Assembly: GCF_000378505.1 (NCBI RefSeq)
Contig: NZ_KB899990.1
Location: 1-64,000, forward strand
DNA from: Modicisalibacter luteus DSM 23508
Lineage (GTDB): Bacteria; Pseudomonadota; Gammaproteobacteria; Pseudomonadales; Halomonadaceae
Direction: 5' to 3'
Length of the DNA stretch: 64,000 nt
The notes beneath the pieces were generated by a model. That model searched no databases and was not told the DNA's origin. It saw only the letters and a program-made list of their open reading frames with translations. Within the stretch, counting starts at the first letter, position 1. Every line of letters begins with the position of its first letter. The translations under genes were made by a program, and so were the position numbers. Positions 39,701-48,985 of the stretch are shown one piece after another.

Positions 39701-39807
39701 TCCTTGGGAATCGCCTGATAGGCCACCATGCCGGCCAGCAGCAGGAATATCAGCAGCAGCAGGGTGGTGCGTGTACGATTCAGCGCAGCGTAGATCAGAG
39801 TGCGCAT
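36718..39807 (-). CDS. RND efflux transporter, inner-membrane subunit
   Basis: AcrB/HAE1-like resistance-nodulation-division pump, 1029 residues, with the usual two halves each holding six membrane helices and a large periplasmic loop. The TM4 proton-relay region reads GMLVDGAIVVGEQ, keeping one acidic residue of the usual pair, as in several environmental RND clades. It is coupled to the adaptor gene by a TGATG overlap. No outer-membrane channel gene is in the operon, so it may use a TolC-like protein encoded elsewhere. The substrate is unknown. Confidence 0.92.
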   Translation of the reverse strand: MRTLIYAALNRTRTTLLLLIFLLLAGMVAYQAIPKESNPDVAIPMIYVSLSLEGVSPEDAERLLVRPMEQELRAIEGLEKMTSQSSEGHASITLEFDAGFDARQALADVRERVDIARSSLPDEAEEPRVMEVNVSLFPVMSVGLSGPLSAAELMTVARELKQVIEGIPQVLEVDIAGERENLLEIVVDPLVLDSYGVDFDTLFNLVSRNNRLVAAGSIDNGAGRLTIKVPGVIEDLEDILATPVKVDGDRVVTFGDVAMVQRTLKDPAGYARIDGQPALVLEISKRTGANIIATVDAVKALLEQAESRLPETLDVSIIMDQSTDVEDMLAELLNNVLTAVVLVLIVILATMGPRSALLVGTTIPGAFLTGILLIWGIGYTLNIVVLFALILVAGMLVDGAIVVGEQADRFLAEGLTPHDAWAGAASRMAWPVISSTATTLAVFLPLLFWPGVVGEFMKYLPATVILCLVASLAMALVFLPTLGNLFSHRRTTPSDTMSGGGRLYRRTLANLLRHPGLTLAGALLVMALIYMGYARFNHGVEFFPSVEPDSAQVLVHARGDLSVDEKDTIVQRVEARLDDMSEVEALYARSFAVPNEQLGVDVIGQLTFQFIDWDQRRPAGEILADMAERTENIPGIQLEFREQEQGPTSGKPIQIELSADDPAAIERAVNQLRAAMQRLGGFRDIEDNRSLPGVEWRLKVDREAAARFGADVTTIGSAVQLVTTGLQIATYRPQDATDEVDIRVRLPGARRSLDQLQRMTINTARGQVPIGHFVTLEPAPKVGTLHRVDGQRTLTLEADVAPGRQVDERIKALSGELNALPDGVRVGFAGEQQDQAETTRFLGMAFGVAIFLMMIILVTQFNSLYQAGLVLSAIVFSTAGVLLGLLLNAQPFGIVMVGMGIIALAGIVVNNNIVLIDTYNQLRDEGLAAAEAALEAGGRRLRPVLLTAITTILGLMPMVLGVNVDLLGPSLGWGAPSTQWWTQLSSAIAGGLGFATGLTLLLTPCMLLLGARLGERLSRRRSISHSGSI

Positions 39808-40898
39808 CAGCTCCGCTCTTCTTCGGTGTCGGCCGGTATCGGGATGACGACGTCACCGTCATCGACGAATCCGCCGCCCAGGGTGATCAGGCGTACCTCA
39901 TCGGGCAGGCCGGTCACCCAGGCCTGGGTGGCATCGGCGGTGAGTAGCTCTACCGGTGTGAATTCGACCGTATTGTCCGCCGTTAGATGCTTGATACCCA
40001 GGCGGCCCTGATCATCGAGTACCAGCCGGGCAGGCGAGAGGCGATGAGCCTGACGTTCGGGCAGGGCAATTTCCAGTGTGGCGCTGGCGCCAGCGATACG
40101 TCGCCTCTCGGGGTTGGCAATGTCGGCTTCCAGGGCATAGCTGCGGGTCGCCGCGTCGGCACCGCTGGCTATGTAGCTAAGCTCGCCATGAAGCTTGCTG
40201 CCGTCGAGCAGGGTGGCCGTTACCGGCAGGCCTTCCTGCAGGACCAGGGCGCGGCGCTGGGGAGCCCAGGCCTCTGCCGTCAGTTGGTCGATCTCGATCA
40301 GCCGGCCGATGTCCTCGCCGGCCTGGAGATAATCGCCTTTGTCGACGTCCAGCCGGTCAAGGGTGCCGGCGAACGGAGCGATGATGCGCAGGTTGGCCTG
40401 TTGTTCGCGCAGGCTAGCCAATTCCGCCCGGGCTGTGGCTAGGGTGCTTTGCAGGCGCAGCAGCTCATTGCCGGCAATCAACTCGCGGTTACGCAGGCGC
40501 TGGCCGGCCTCGAGTTCCGCCTCGCGTAACTTGAGTTCGGCCTCGGCGCGCGCTAGCTGGGCTTCAAGATCTTCCTGCTCAAGTTCGACCAGCACGTCGC
40601 CTGGTTCGACACGCGTGCCTTGTGGCTGGGGCAAGCGGATGACAGTACCCGACAGGCTCGGGCGCAGAGTGATATCGCGGCGCGGCTCGAGTTGCCCTTG
40701 CAGCGTGAGGTGGGGAACGTGTATTTCGGCACGGGACAAGGTGATTTCGACGCGAGGCAGATCCTTGCCAGCTTGATCGTCGGCAGGGGGTGCCGTGTCA
40801 CTAAAACCCTGCATATCACCGAATGCCAGCCAGACGAGCAGGGCGATGCCCAGAATCAGCGCGACTAAGGCAGGAGAAAGAGCAAGTCTGTGGCGCAT
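39807..40898 (-). CDS. RND efflux periplasmic adaptor subunit
   Basis: Membrane-fusion protein of 363 residues. It has an N-terminal membrane anchor (about residues 9-26, lacking a lipobox), a lipoyl-type half-motif PSLSGTVIRLPQPQGTRVEPGD, a coiled-coil hairpin (about 100-150), and the second half-motif IIAPFAGTLDRLDVDKGDYL. The start at 40898 has GGATGG upstream; an in-frame ATG at 40982 would add 28 residues before the anchor. It is the first gene of the two-gene operon. Confidence 0.9.
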   Translation of the reverse strand: MRHRLALSPALVALILGIALLVWLAFGDMQGFSDTAPPADDQAGKDLPRVEITLSRAEIHVPHLTLQGQLEPRRDITLRPSLSGTVIRLPQPQGTRVEPGDVLVELEQEDLEAQLARAEAELKLREAELEAGQRLRNRELIAGNELLRLQSTLATARAELASLREQQANLRIIAPFAGTLDRLDVDKGDYLQAGEDIGRLIEIDQLTAEAWAPQRRALVLQEGLPVTATLLDGSKLHGELSYIASGADAATRSYALEADIANPERRRIAGASATLEIALPERQAHRLSPARLVLDDQGRLGIKHLTADNTVEFTPVELLTADATQAWVTGLPDEVRLITLGGGFVDDGDVVIPIPADTEEERS

Positions 40899-40988
40899 CG
40901 TGCCATCCGAATCGAAAAAATTAGGAAGCGCTGATGAAATCGCTCGACCGAGATAATCGATGCACAGCGATAGCGCTGTCAACGCAAG

Positions 40989-41009
40989 GCCCCGGCACGA
41001 GGCCGGGGC
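40989..41009 (-). terminator. Hairpin after the Helicobacter-type mqo
   Basis: Arms GCCCCGGC and GCCGGGGC around CTCGT on the minus strand, 22 bases beyond the mqo stop at 41032. There is no T-run, so it is only a probable terminator. Confidence 0.55.
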
Positions 41010-41031
41010 AGCGATTCAAGCCATGGCTAGC

Positions 41032-42432
41032 TTACATCAACGAGGAGGCTTCCGGTCGCTCGAGTTCGGTAAGCGGAATTTCTCCGGTCAGCAGGTCACG
41101 TTCGAAGGCCTCGGTATCGATGGTGAATCCCAGGAAGTCCCTGGCCAGGTACATGTCCTTTTCGGCATTGCCCAGACAGCTGGTGCCGCCGGGGGAGGGT
41201 GTCATGTTGAATACGATGCCAGTGCCCGGATTGATCTTTGCCTCGCCCATGACGAGCTTGTGCTTGTTCTTGTCGATCAGCTGCGGGCGTACACCACCGA
41301 ATCCCTTGGCGAAGGTGACCTCCTTGGCCGTCAGGCTGGGCACGATCTTCTGGATGTCCTTGAGAAACAACCGCTCGCGCAGAATGGGCACTTCGTAGAG
41401 AAAATTCTTGAAGATGTAGTTGCGTATGTCACGGACCTTGAGCAACTCCCAGAGGGCCTTGATGACGTTTCGGTCAAGGCGCAACACCTTCAGGAACTCG
41501 AAGAACGTCTTGCCGTTGTAGCGCTCCAGCAAGGGCAACATGAGCGCGGTTGGCCCGAAGCGCGTCTTACCCTCAACGAGTACGTCGGGGTCGCCATGCA
41601 CGGCGGCAAACGGCAGGTTCTCGTTCTGGACGGTATAGACCTTGCCGTTGAGTACCTTCGGCGTGAAGTAGAAGGAGCCGGCCATGGGCAGGCAGGACTT
41701 GTCCAGGCCATAACCCATCTGGTGAGCGAACAGCAACGAATGCCCTCCGGCGCTGACTACGACATAGCGCGCTGTCAGGGTGCCTCGGTTGGGTGTTCTG
41801 ACCTTGAAGATTCCGCCTTCTTCGGTGATTCGCTCGACGGCCGTGGAGAGAAAGACATCGCATCGCGTCTCCTTCTCGGCGGCGCTCTTTTGTGCCTGGT
41901 CGACGAAAGCTTCGGACAAGGTGGTGTAATTGACCGCCGAATATTCATCGAGCGCTGCCAGTGCAACAATGGGTTCGTCGGTCCTGCGCCCTTCAACGAG
42001 ATTGGGCTCGAGCTTGGCGATCTCGTCGCGTTCGAGCAGCTTGAGGTTGGGAAACAGTTCATTGAAGCGACTATGCCGGGCACGCAGGAACTCGCACTCT
42101 CTGGTGCCTACGCCCAATACCATCTTGGGGTACCTGAAGATGACACGATCGCGTTCCTCTGTGGGCAGCTTGGTCGCGAAGTTGACCACCATGCCTGCCG
42201 TGCGCTTGGTGACGCGGGCTTTGTCGAGGGAGTAATTGGTCTCGATATCGCCGTAGTGGATAGTCTGGCTGTTGTTGCGGCCGTGGGAATTGACGATCGC
42301 CACATGATCGTACTTTTCCACCAGGCCAATCGACTTCAGGTCGGTATAACGCGCCAGTTCGTAGAGCAGAGCGGTGCCGGATACGCCACCGCCAATAATG
42401 AGGACGTCGTAAGTCGCTTCGGACATGGCCAT
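41032..42432 (-). CDS. FAD-dependent malate:quinone oxidoreductase, Helicobacter/Campylobacter type
   Basis: FAD-linked membrane-associated dehydrogenase, about 466 residues. The FAD site is YDVLIIGGGVSGTALLYEL and the next conserved stretch is NSQTIHYGDIETNYSLDKA, which match the epsilonproteobacterial MQO (HP0086-like) rather than E. coli Mqo. It should oxidise malate to oxaloacetate with electrons going to quinone. The start is uncertain: ATGs at 42432 and 42426 are plausible, both with weak ribosome sites; a longer frame to 42528 looks unlikely. It lies next to a canonical mqo but is probably transcribed separately. Confidence 0.82.
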   Translation of the reverse strand: MAMSEATYDVLIIGGGVSGTALLYELARYTDLKSIGLVEKYDHVAIVNSHGRNNSQTIHYGDIETNYSLDKARVTKRTAGMVVNFATKLPTEERDRVIFRYPKMVLGVGTRECEFLRARHSRFNELFPNLKLLERDEIAKLEPNLVEGRRTDEPIVALAALDEYSAVNYTTLSEAFVDQAQKSAAEKETRCDVFLSTAVERITEEGGIFKVRTPNRGTLTARYVVVSAGGHSLLFAHQMGYGLDKSCLPMAGSFYFTPKVLNGKVYTVQNENLPFAAVHGDPDVLVEGKTRFGPTALMLPLLERYNGKTFFEFLKVLRLDRNVIKALWELLKVRDIRNYIFKNFLYEVPILRERLFLKDIQKIVPSLTAKEVTFAKGFGGVRPQLIDKNKHKLVMGEAKINPGTGIVFNMTPSPGGTSCLGNAEKDMYLARDFLGFTIDTEAFERDLLTGEIPLTELERPEASSLM

Positions 42433-42717
42433 GCGCTCTGGTTGGTACAGAAGTGGTGCTTCGGCCCGCGTCGGGGGTCGAAACTTGACTACCGAGCGCC
42501 GCGTAATGATGAGGCGGACCGCAGTCACTCGCTAACGAGTATAGGAGGTCACTTGAGTAGGTAATTTAGACTAATGGTCTAGTTTTCTGCAGTCTTGCCG
42601 CTAACAGGCAACATGGAAACGGCGATGTTGCGATGTATCAGTACTGATGAGTATAGGAGGGGATGTATGCCCCGACCAATCCATCGGAAAAGGCCAGGGC
42701 ACCAGTCAGGACTCGCT

Positions 42718-44226
42718 TCAGGCCGCCGGGTCGCTTAGCTTGAGCGTGCGGTGTGTGTGTTCGCGAATATCGCGGAGCAACGCCCCCTGTTCGGCAAGCG
42801 TGTCGTCACGGGCAGGAACCAGCTGCTTCAGGCGCGCCTGCCAGGCGTCTGAGGCAAATTTCTCGGGGAAACAGCGCTCGATCAATCCGAGCATGATCGA
42901 GGTGGCTGTCGAAGCACCCGGCGAGGCGCCAAGCAGGGCGGCGATGGAGCCGTCGCTCGACGCCACGACCTCGGTACCGAACTGTAGGACGCCGCCTTTC
43001 TTGGGATCTTTCTTGATCACCTGGACGCGCTGACCAGCCATCTCGAGCCGCCAGTCGTCGACGGCTGCCGCAGGATAGAAATCCTGAAGTTCCTCGACGC
43101 GCTCCTCATGCGAGAGACGTACCTGATCGAGGAGGTACTTGACCAGGCTGAAGTTATCACGCGCAACGGCCAACATTGGGCTCAGGTTCGAGGAACGCAC
43201 TGACTTGGCCAGGTCGAAGACGGATCCCGTCTTCAGGAACTTGGTGGTAAAGCCGGCAAACGGGCCGAACAGCAGCGAAGGCGTACCGTCGACGTTGCGA
43301 GTATCCAAGTGGGGCACCGACATTGGCGGCGCGCCGATGGGCGCCTTGCTATAAACCTTGGCGTTGTGCTGGGAGACGATCTCAGGTTTGTCGCAGCGAA
43401 GCCACTGGCCACTGACGGGAAAGCCTGCATAGCCCTTGGCTTCTGGAATACCGCTCTTCTGCAACAGGTGCAGAGAGGCGCCACCGGCACCGAGGAACAC
43501 GAAGCGGGCGCGAATGACTCGACGGTCACCATCGTTCGTGTCGACCTTGACTGTCCAGCTGCCGTCGCGATTGCGCTCCAGGTCGCTGACCTTCTGACCG
43601 GTACTGATGCGGACCTGATCGTCCGGCTCGGCTTTCAGGCGCTCCAGAAGCTGGCGTGTGAGAGCACCGAAGTCGACGTCGGTGCCAGCCTCGACCCGGG
43701 TGGCCGCCAATGGTTCGCCAGCCTTGCGGCCGTTCATTAACAGCGGAGCCCACTGCTCGATGGTTTCCGGCGATTCGGTGTATTTCATCGCCTCAAAGCA
43801 GGGATGGGCCTGCATCACCTCGTGGCGTGCACGCAGAAAACGTACATCCTGCTGTCCGCGCACGAAGCTCATGTGCGGGACCGGGTAGACGAAACGGGAT
43901 GGATCACCGAGATTGCCATGTTCGACCAGGTAGGTCCAAAACTGCTTGGACTCCTCGAACATGGTATTGATCTTGATGGCCTTCTGGATATCGACCGAGC
44001 CATCGGCGGCCAGCGGCGTGTAATTGAGCTCGCACAGGCCGGCATGGCCGGTGCCGGCATTATTCCAGGCGAACGAGCTTTCGCTGGCCGTGGAATCGAG
44101 CCGCTCGAGGACCTCGATGCGTGCTTCCGGTTCCAGTTCATGGAGGAGGGTGGCGAGTGTTGCGCTCATCACCCCCGCGCCAACCAGCAAGACATCGACT
44201 GTCTCATCCATAACGTTATCAACCAT
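42718..44226 (-). CDS. mqo: Malate:quinone oxidoreductase, canonical type
   Basis: Mqo of 502 residues, oxidising malate to oxaloacetate with reduction of quinone in the TCA cycle. Typical motifs are [41 protein letters not shown] and, near the C-terminus, [16 protein letters not shown]. The start at 44226 is kept, although the ATG five codons later (44211) is also possible. A perfect TATAAT -10 box lies about 80 bases upstream. The second MQO gene downstream belongs to a different subfamily. Confidence 0.95.
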   Translation of the reverse strand: MVDNVMDETVDVLLVGAGVMSATLATLLHELEPEARIEVLERLDSTASESSFAWNNAGTGHAGLCELNYTPLAADGSVDIQKAIKINTMFEESKQFWTYLVEHGNLGDPSRFVYPVPHMSFVRGQQDVRFLRARHEVMQAHPCFEAMKYTESPETIEQWAPLLMNGRKAGEPLAATRVEAGTDVDFGALTRQLLERLKAEPDDQVRISTGQKVSDLERNRDGSWTVKVDTNDGDRRVIRARFVFLGAGGASLHLLQKSGIPEAKGYAGFPVSGQWLRCDKPEIVSQHNAKVYSKAPIGAPPMSVPHLDTRNVDGTPSLLFGPFAGFTTKFLKTGSVFDLAKSVRSSNLSPMLAVARDNFSLVKYLLDQVRLSHEERVEELQDFYPAAAVDDWRLEMAGQRVQVIKKDPKKGGVLQFGTEVVASSDGSIAALLGASPGASTATSIMLGLIERCFPEKFASDAWQARLKQLVPARDDTLAEQGALLRDIREHTHRTLKLSDPAA

Positions 44227-44307
44227 TGGCGGTAGTCATCAGGAATCGTTTTTGAGGGGCCCTGTGCGCTTCTAGCGCGGTGGCCCAATAAACGTCGAAT
44301 TGGGTTC

Positions 44308-44313
44308 ATTATA
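44308..44313 (-). promoter_or_regulatory. -10 element of the mqo promoter
   Basis: A consensus TATAAT on the minus strand lies 81 bases before the mqo start. The -35 region at 17-base spacing (GTCGTT) is poor, so an activator may be needed. No other gene on this strand could use it. Confidence 0.5.
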
Positions 44314-44493
44314 GCCGCTTTGGAGCTAAAAACGACCTATGCCAAAGGTGTACTTTATGGTTACTTGTTTGGCCATAAGGAAAAGCTTAGCGTCACGCGT
44401 AAAGGAAAAATGCAACCCAGCCAATAGGTTAGGTCGCATTTTGGGGGGTCTGGCAATGGTGCGGTGCAGTATCGGGGCGCCGATAAAAATTAC

Positions 44494-45147
44494 CTATCGC
44501 AGGCTAATGATGCGCCAGTCGTGACGTTTGGCCTCGCGTCGCAATGTGTCGTCAGGGTCGACAGCCACCGGATGATCGACCAACTTCAGCAGCGGGAGGT
44601 CGTTGTGGGAATCACTGTAGAACCACGCGCCATGCAGCGAGGCTGCGCCTTGCCTTAGCCAGGCATCCAGTCGCTTGACCTTGCCTTCACGGAAGCTGGG
44701 AATACCGCTCACCCGGCCGGTATAGCGGCCATCGACGCACTCCGGCTCGACTGCAATCAGGTCATCGACTCCCAGGCGTTCGGCGATGGGGCCGGTCACG
44801 AAGCGGTTGGTTGCCGTGATGATCAGCAGGGTGTCGCCGCGCTCGCGGTGACGGGCCAGCAGCTCCTCGCCCTTGGGCAGGATATGCGGCTCGACCTTGC
44901 TTGCCATGAACTGCTGATGCCAGGCGTTCAACTGCTCACGGTTATATTCGGCCAGCGGCTTGAGTGCCAGTTCCAGGTAGGCATGGATATCCAGGGTGCC
45001 GTTCTTGTAATCCTCGAGGAAGCGCTCATTGGCTTCATGGTAGCTGACGGGATCGACGGCGCCCTGCTCGACGAGGAATTGCCCCCAGGCATGATCACTG
45101 TCGATGGAGATGAGGGTGTTGTCGAGATCGAAAATGGCCAGGCTCAA
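44494..45147 (-). CDS. HAD-IB family phosphatase (SerB-like)
   Basis: HAD hydrolase of 217 residues from a TTG start at 45147, which has GGGGAG seven bases upstream and begins [18 protein letters not shown]. The frame stays open to an ATG at 45225, but that would place 26 non-family residues before the nucleophile motif. [11 protein letters not shown]-type acid motif (here [11 protein letters not shown]) is present near the end. It is divergent from rppH, as in Pseudomonas, where the neighbour belongs to the same family. The physiological substrate is uncertain; phosphoserine or histidinol phosphate are possibilities. Confidence 0.88.
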   Translation of the reverse strand: MSLAIFDLDNTLISIDSDHAWGQFLVEQGAVDPVSYHEANERFLEDYKNGTLDIHAYLELALKPLAEYNREQLNAWHQQFMASKVEPHILPKGEELLARHRERGDTLLIITATNRFVTGPIAERLGVDDLIAVEPECVDGRYTGRVSGIPSFREGKVKRLDAWLRQGAASLHGAWFYSDSHNDLPLLKLVDHPVAVDPDDTLRREAKRHDWRIISLR

Positions 45148-45305
45148 AGGTGGCTCCCCGGTGCGTGTGCGATGACGTTGGCGAGAACGGCGCTGATTAT
45201 TGCAGAACCGGTCGGCGATGCACACCGCTTGGCATCCCTGTATTGATGCGCTTTCCGGCTTTGTGGAAGAATGGCTTCAATACTGGTTTTCATAAGGTGA
45301 AGCCC

Positions 45306-45797
45306 GTGATCGACGCTGACGGCTTCCGCCCCAACGTTGGTATCATTATTACCAACCACGAAGGGCAATTACTGTGGGCGCGTCGGGTGGGACAGAATGC
45401 ATGGCAATTTCCCCAAGGAGGCATCAAGGCGCATGAGACTCCGCAACAGGCACTTTTTCGCGAACTCGAAGAAGAGATCGGCCTGACTCCGGACGATGTC
45501 GAGATGCTGGCCTGTACACGGGGGTGGCTGCGTTACCGTCTACCGCGGCGCATGATACGAACCCAATCACGGCCGGTCTGTATCGGCCAGAAGCAGAAAT
45601 GGTTTTTGCTGCGCATTCGATGCCAGGATAGCCGCATCTGCATGGACACGACGCCCAAGCCGGAGTTCGACGGCTGGCGTTGGGTCAGTTACTGGTATCC
45701 GTTGGGGCAGGTGGTACCGTTCAAGCGCGAAGTCTATCGTCGCGCCTTGAGGGAGCTGGCGCCACGCGTGCAGCGCCTGGCCCAGGGAGGCGGCTGA
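45306..45797 (+). CDS. rppH: RNA pyrophosphohydrolase RppH
   Basis: Nudix enzyme of 163 residues that removes pyrophosphate from mRNA 5' ends and so starts RNase E-dependent decay. The start is the GTG at 45306 ([16 protein letters not shown] follows), matched to E. coli RppH and preceded by AAGGTGA; the frame extends upstream to 45150 without family similarity. The Nudix box [22 protein letters not shown] is intact. It sits 46 bases before ptsP, the usual partner. Confidence 0.95.
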   Translation: MIDADGFRPNVGIIITNHEGQLLWARRVGQNAWQFPQGGIKAHETPQQALFRELEEEIGLTPDDVEMLACTRGWLRYRLPRRMIRTQSRPVCIGQKQKWFLLRIRCQDSRICMDTTPKPEFDGWRWVSYWYPLGQVVPFKREVYRRALRELAPRVQRLAQGGG

Positions 45798-45843
45798 TCG
45801 CGGGTTCATCTCGCGACGGCATGACAATCACTACACAAGAAGA

Positions 45844-48117
45844 ATGCCCATGCTCGAAGTTCTACGCCGCATCGTTCAAGAGGTTAACGGAGCACGCAGC
45901 CTCGATGCGGCGTTGGCTACCATGGTGCGCCGCATTCGCAAGGCGATGCAGACCGATGTTTGTTCGGTCTATCTCTTCGATCCTGCCCAGGATCGCCTGG
46001 TGCTCATGGATACCATCGGTCTGCATACCCAGGCGGTGGGGCATGTCACGTTGCGCCTGGGCGAGGGCCTGGTCGGCTTGGTCGGCCAGCGTGAGGAGCC
46101 GCTCAATCTCGAGGATGCTCCCTCGCACCCGCACTTCCGCTATTTCAAGGAGACCGGCGAAGAGCGTTTTTCCAGTTTCCTTGGCGTACCCATCATTCAT
46201 CAGCGGCGCATGCTTGGCGTGCTGGTCGTGCAGCAGAAGGACAAGCGTCGCTACGATGAGGGCGATGAAGCCTTCCTGGTGACCATGGCGGCCCAACTGG
46301 CAGGTGTATTGGCGCATGCACTGGCCACCGGGACGCTTAACCGGCCGACGCGCGCCGATGACATGGCAATGTTCAAGGGCGTGGCCGCATCGCCCGGTGT
46401 CATTATCGGCGAAGCCGTGGTCATTGCCCCCCCGGCCGATCTGGACAGCGTGCCGGACCTGATACCCACCGATGTCGACTATGAGGTGCGCCGCCTGAGC
46501 GAGGCCATCGATCGTGTGCGTCATGAGATACGCAGCGCCGGCGCTCGATTGGCCAGCCGCATCTCGACCCAGGAGCTGGCGCTGTTCGATGTCTATGAAC
46601 AGATGCTGGCGGACGCCTCGCTGGGCCAGGAGGTGGAAAAGCGCATACGCGAAGGCCAATGGGCGCCCGGTGCGTTGGCAGATGTCGTGCGTCGCCATGT
46701 CAAGTATCTGGAGCGGGTCGATGACGATTATCTGCGTGAGCGTGCCGCGGATATCCGTGATCTGGGGCGGCGGGTATTGGCGCATCTCCAGGAGGGGAAT
46801 CCGCTCACACCGGAAACCTATCCGGAGTGCTGCATTCTCATCGGTGATGAAATCAGCGTGACCATGCTCGGCGAAGTACCGCGCGAAAAGCTGGCGGGTC
46901 TGGTCTCGGTTCGTGGTTCGAGCACGTCGCACGTAGCGATTCTGGCCAGGGCGATGGGCATTCCAACGGTGCTCGGTATGGTCGACTTGCCGTTACCGCG
47001 ACTGAACAGCGCTCGGGTTATTCTCGATGGCTATCGTGGACGCCTGTTCGTGCGTCCCGATGAAGAGCTGATCAAGCGCTACCGAAACCTGATCGCCGAA
47101 GAACAGGCGCTGGCCGAGGTACTGGAGCACGAGCAGGACCTGCCCAGTTGCACACCCGATGGCCATGACATGCCTTTGATGGTCAATACCGGCCTGGCTG
47201 TAGATTCCGTGGGGCTGCTCAAGCCGCGTATCAGTGGGGTCGGTCTGTACCGGACCGAAGTGCCATTCATGATTACCGAGCGCTTTCCCAGCGAGCAGGA
47301 ACAGGCGCGGCTCTATCGCGAGCAACTCGAGGGGTTTGCGCCGTTACCCGTGGTCATGCGTACCCTGGATATCGGCGGCGACAAGGACCTGCCGTATTTT
47401 CCGATCAACGAAGCCAATCCGTTCCTGGGCTGGCGAGGCATTCGAGTCACTCTGGACCATCCCGAAGTGTTGATGGTGCAGCTGCGTGCGATGCTGAGAG
47501 CCTCCGATGGGCTCAATAACCTCCAGATCCTGCTGCCCATGGTGACCAATATCGACGAAGTCGACGCGGCCCTGCGGCTTCTCGACCGAGCGCTCGTCGA
47601 ACTTGCTGAGGATGGGGTTCACCTCGAGCGGCCGCGCGTCGGAGTGATGATCGAAGTGCCGGCGACGCTCTACCAGCTCGAGGCACTGGCGGCGCGTGTC
47701 GACTTCTTCTCGGTCGGTAGTAACGATTTGACCCAGTACTTGCTGGCTGTGGACCGCAACAATCCCCGCGTGGCGGATCTCTACGATGCCTGCCATCCGG
47801 CGGTATTGGCCGCATTGGCACGCCTGGCGGAGGAGGCGTCGCAGCTACGAGTGCCCACATCGGTGTGCGGCGAGTTGGCCGGTGACCCGGCGGGTGCGCT
47901 GTTATTGATGGGCATGGGCTTTGATGCGTTGTCGATGAACGCACCCAGCCTGCCACGGGTACGCGCGGCGATTCGCCGGGTCTCGCTGTCCTCGGCGCGA
48001 GAGCTGGTGGGCGAGATCCTGTCCATGCCCACCTCGAAAGAAGTACGTTCCCATCTCGGTAAGTGTTTCACGGCCTGGCAATTAGAGCATCTGTTGCCAC
48101 CCAAGGATGAGGGCTAA
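45844..48117 (+). CDS. ptsP: PEP-protein phosphotransferase PtsP (EI-Ntr)
   Basis: Nitrogen-related enzyme I, 757 residues. An N-terminal GAF domain (about 1-165) is followed by the HPr-binding and phosphohistidine domain with H363 in GSSTSHVAIL, and the PEP-binding barrel with GLYRTEIPF-like GLYRTEVPFM and LPMVTNIDEV. It phosphorylates NPr and through it PtsN, linking nitrogen and carbon status to potassium transport and other targets. The ATG at 45850 is an equally possible start. Its stop overlaps the stop of the convergent gene. Confidence 0.95.
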   Translation: MPMLEVLRRIVQEVNGARSLDAALATMVRRIRKAMQTDVCSVYLFDPAQDRLVLMDTIGLHTQAVGHVTLRLGEGLVGLVGQREEPLNLEDAPSHPHFRYFKETGEERFSSFLGVPIIHQRRMLGVLVVQQKDKRRYDEGDEAFLVTMAAQLAGVLAHALATGTLNRPTRADDMAMFKGVAASPGVIIGEAVVIAPPADLDSVPDLIPTDVDYEVRRLSEAIDRVRHEIRSAGARLASRISTQELALFDVYEQMLADASLGQEVEKRIREGQWAPGALADVVRRHVKYLERVDDDYLRERAADIRDLGRRVLAHLQEGNPLTPETYPECCILIGDEISVTMLGEVPREKLAGLVSVRGSSTSHVAILARAMGIPTVLGMVDLPLPRLNSARVILDGYRGRLFVRPDEELIKRYRNLIAEEQALAEVLEHEQDLPSCTPDGHDMPLMVNTGLAVDSVGLLKPRISGVGLYRTEVPFMITERFPSEQEQARLYREQLEGFAPLPVVMRTLDIGGDKDLPYFPINEANPFLGWRGIRVTLDHPEVLMVQLRAMLRASDGLNNLQILLPMVTNIDEVDAALRLLDRALVELAEDGVHLERPRVGVMIEVPATLYQLEALAARVDFFSVGSNDLTQYLLAVDRNNPRVADLYDACHPAVLAALARLAEEASQLRVPTSVCGELAGDPAGALLLMGMGFDALSMNAPSLPRVRAAIRRVSLSSARELVGEILSMPTSKEVRSHLGKCFTAWQLEHLLPPKDEG

Positions 48118-48902
48118 TTCTTCAGGGGAGGGAGATCCAGTGCTTGCCGCCGCTCGCCCAGCGGCTGGCCATAGGGGCCGAAGCTGCGCTCGCCCATTTC
48201 GAGCCGGCCGCTGGCATGCCATGTCAGCCAGGTACTGGCGCGGGTGCCGTAATCGCGACTGGTAATGAACGGAGCAGACAATAGCCGCTCAAGCTCCAGG
48301 CCGACGCCGGTTTCCGGCAACTCCGTATCGTCGGGTCGCCAGTCATCGGCCAATAACGACCAGGCATTTTCGGCAAATGATGTGGCTGAGGCGGCCAGAA
48401 TGCGCTGCAGGCCCTGACGGCTACGTTTCAGCTTGGGCCAGGGGGTGTCGAGCGTGGCATTGGACAATCCATGCAATCCAGGGCTGACCTGCTGTAGCCG
48501 AGTGCCGCTGCGGCCATGATGCAGGTGCCAGAGATAATGGCCGTCGCTGGCCAGCAGATTGAATCCTGCATAATCATGTGCGCCTTCCTGGCCCAACCGT
48601 TCCAGCCACGTTGACAACGACGGACACTCCAGAGCATTCCGGACCAGTTCGCCGCGGCTGGGCCCGTCGGCGGGCGCATGAAATTCCGGGTCGCGAACGT
48701 TGGTCAAGGCGGCCACCCTGCCTTGGCGATGGGCGGCAAGCCAGGTCCCTCCGGCACGCAGATCGCGCCCTCCGATAATGTCCCGTGCATCCTGCCATTG
48801 GGCGAGAGGTGCTGTCGGCCGGTCGTAGAATTCATCTCGGTTGGCCGCCAGGCGCAAGGGTGTCGAGAGACCAGGTTGCCAATCAAGAACGATGAGACAC
48901 AT
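48114..48902 (-). CDS. NRDE/TANGO2 family protein
   Basis: Protein of 262 residues starting MCLIVLDWQPG and carrying RLAANRDEFYDRPTAPLAQW, the NRDE signature of the TANGO2 family. Members are implicated in haem handling or membrane metabolism in eukaryotes; the bacterial role is unclear. I start at 48902 because the family usually begins with MC; an in-frame ATG at 48944 adds 14 residues. It is convergent with ptsP and their stop codons overlap. Confidence 0.88.
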   Translation of the reverse strand: MCLIVLDWQPGLSTPLRLAANRDEFYDRPTAPLAQWQDARDIIGGRDLRAGGTWLAAHRQGRVAALTNVRDPEFHAPADGPSRGELVRNALECPSLSTWLERLGQEGAHDYAGFNLLASDGHYLWHLHHGRSGTRLQQVSPGLHGLSNATLDTPWPKLKRSRQGLQRILAASATSFAENAWSLLADDWRPDDTELPETGVGLELERLLSAPFITSRDYGTRASTWLTWHASGRLEMGERSFGPYGQPLGERRQALDLPPLKN

Positions 48903-48985
48903 AGTGCACTTTTCTGATGTTCCTCGTTTTGCAGGGCATGGCATGACATCATTATGGCCAGAGGCGTAAAATTTCGTTATTCACG

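Noticed and set aside
40960-42564. A 534-codon plus-strand frame opposite the Helicobacter-type mqo
   Set aside because: Antisense shadow of a gene with clear FAD motifs; no ribosome site or recognisable domain.
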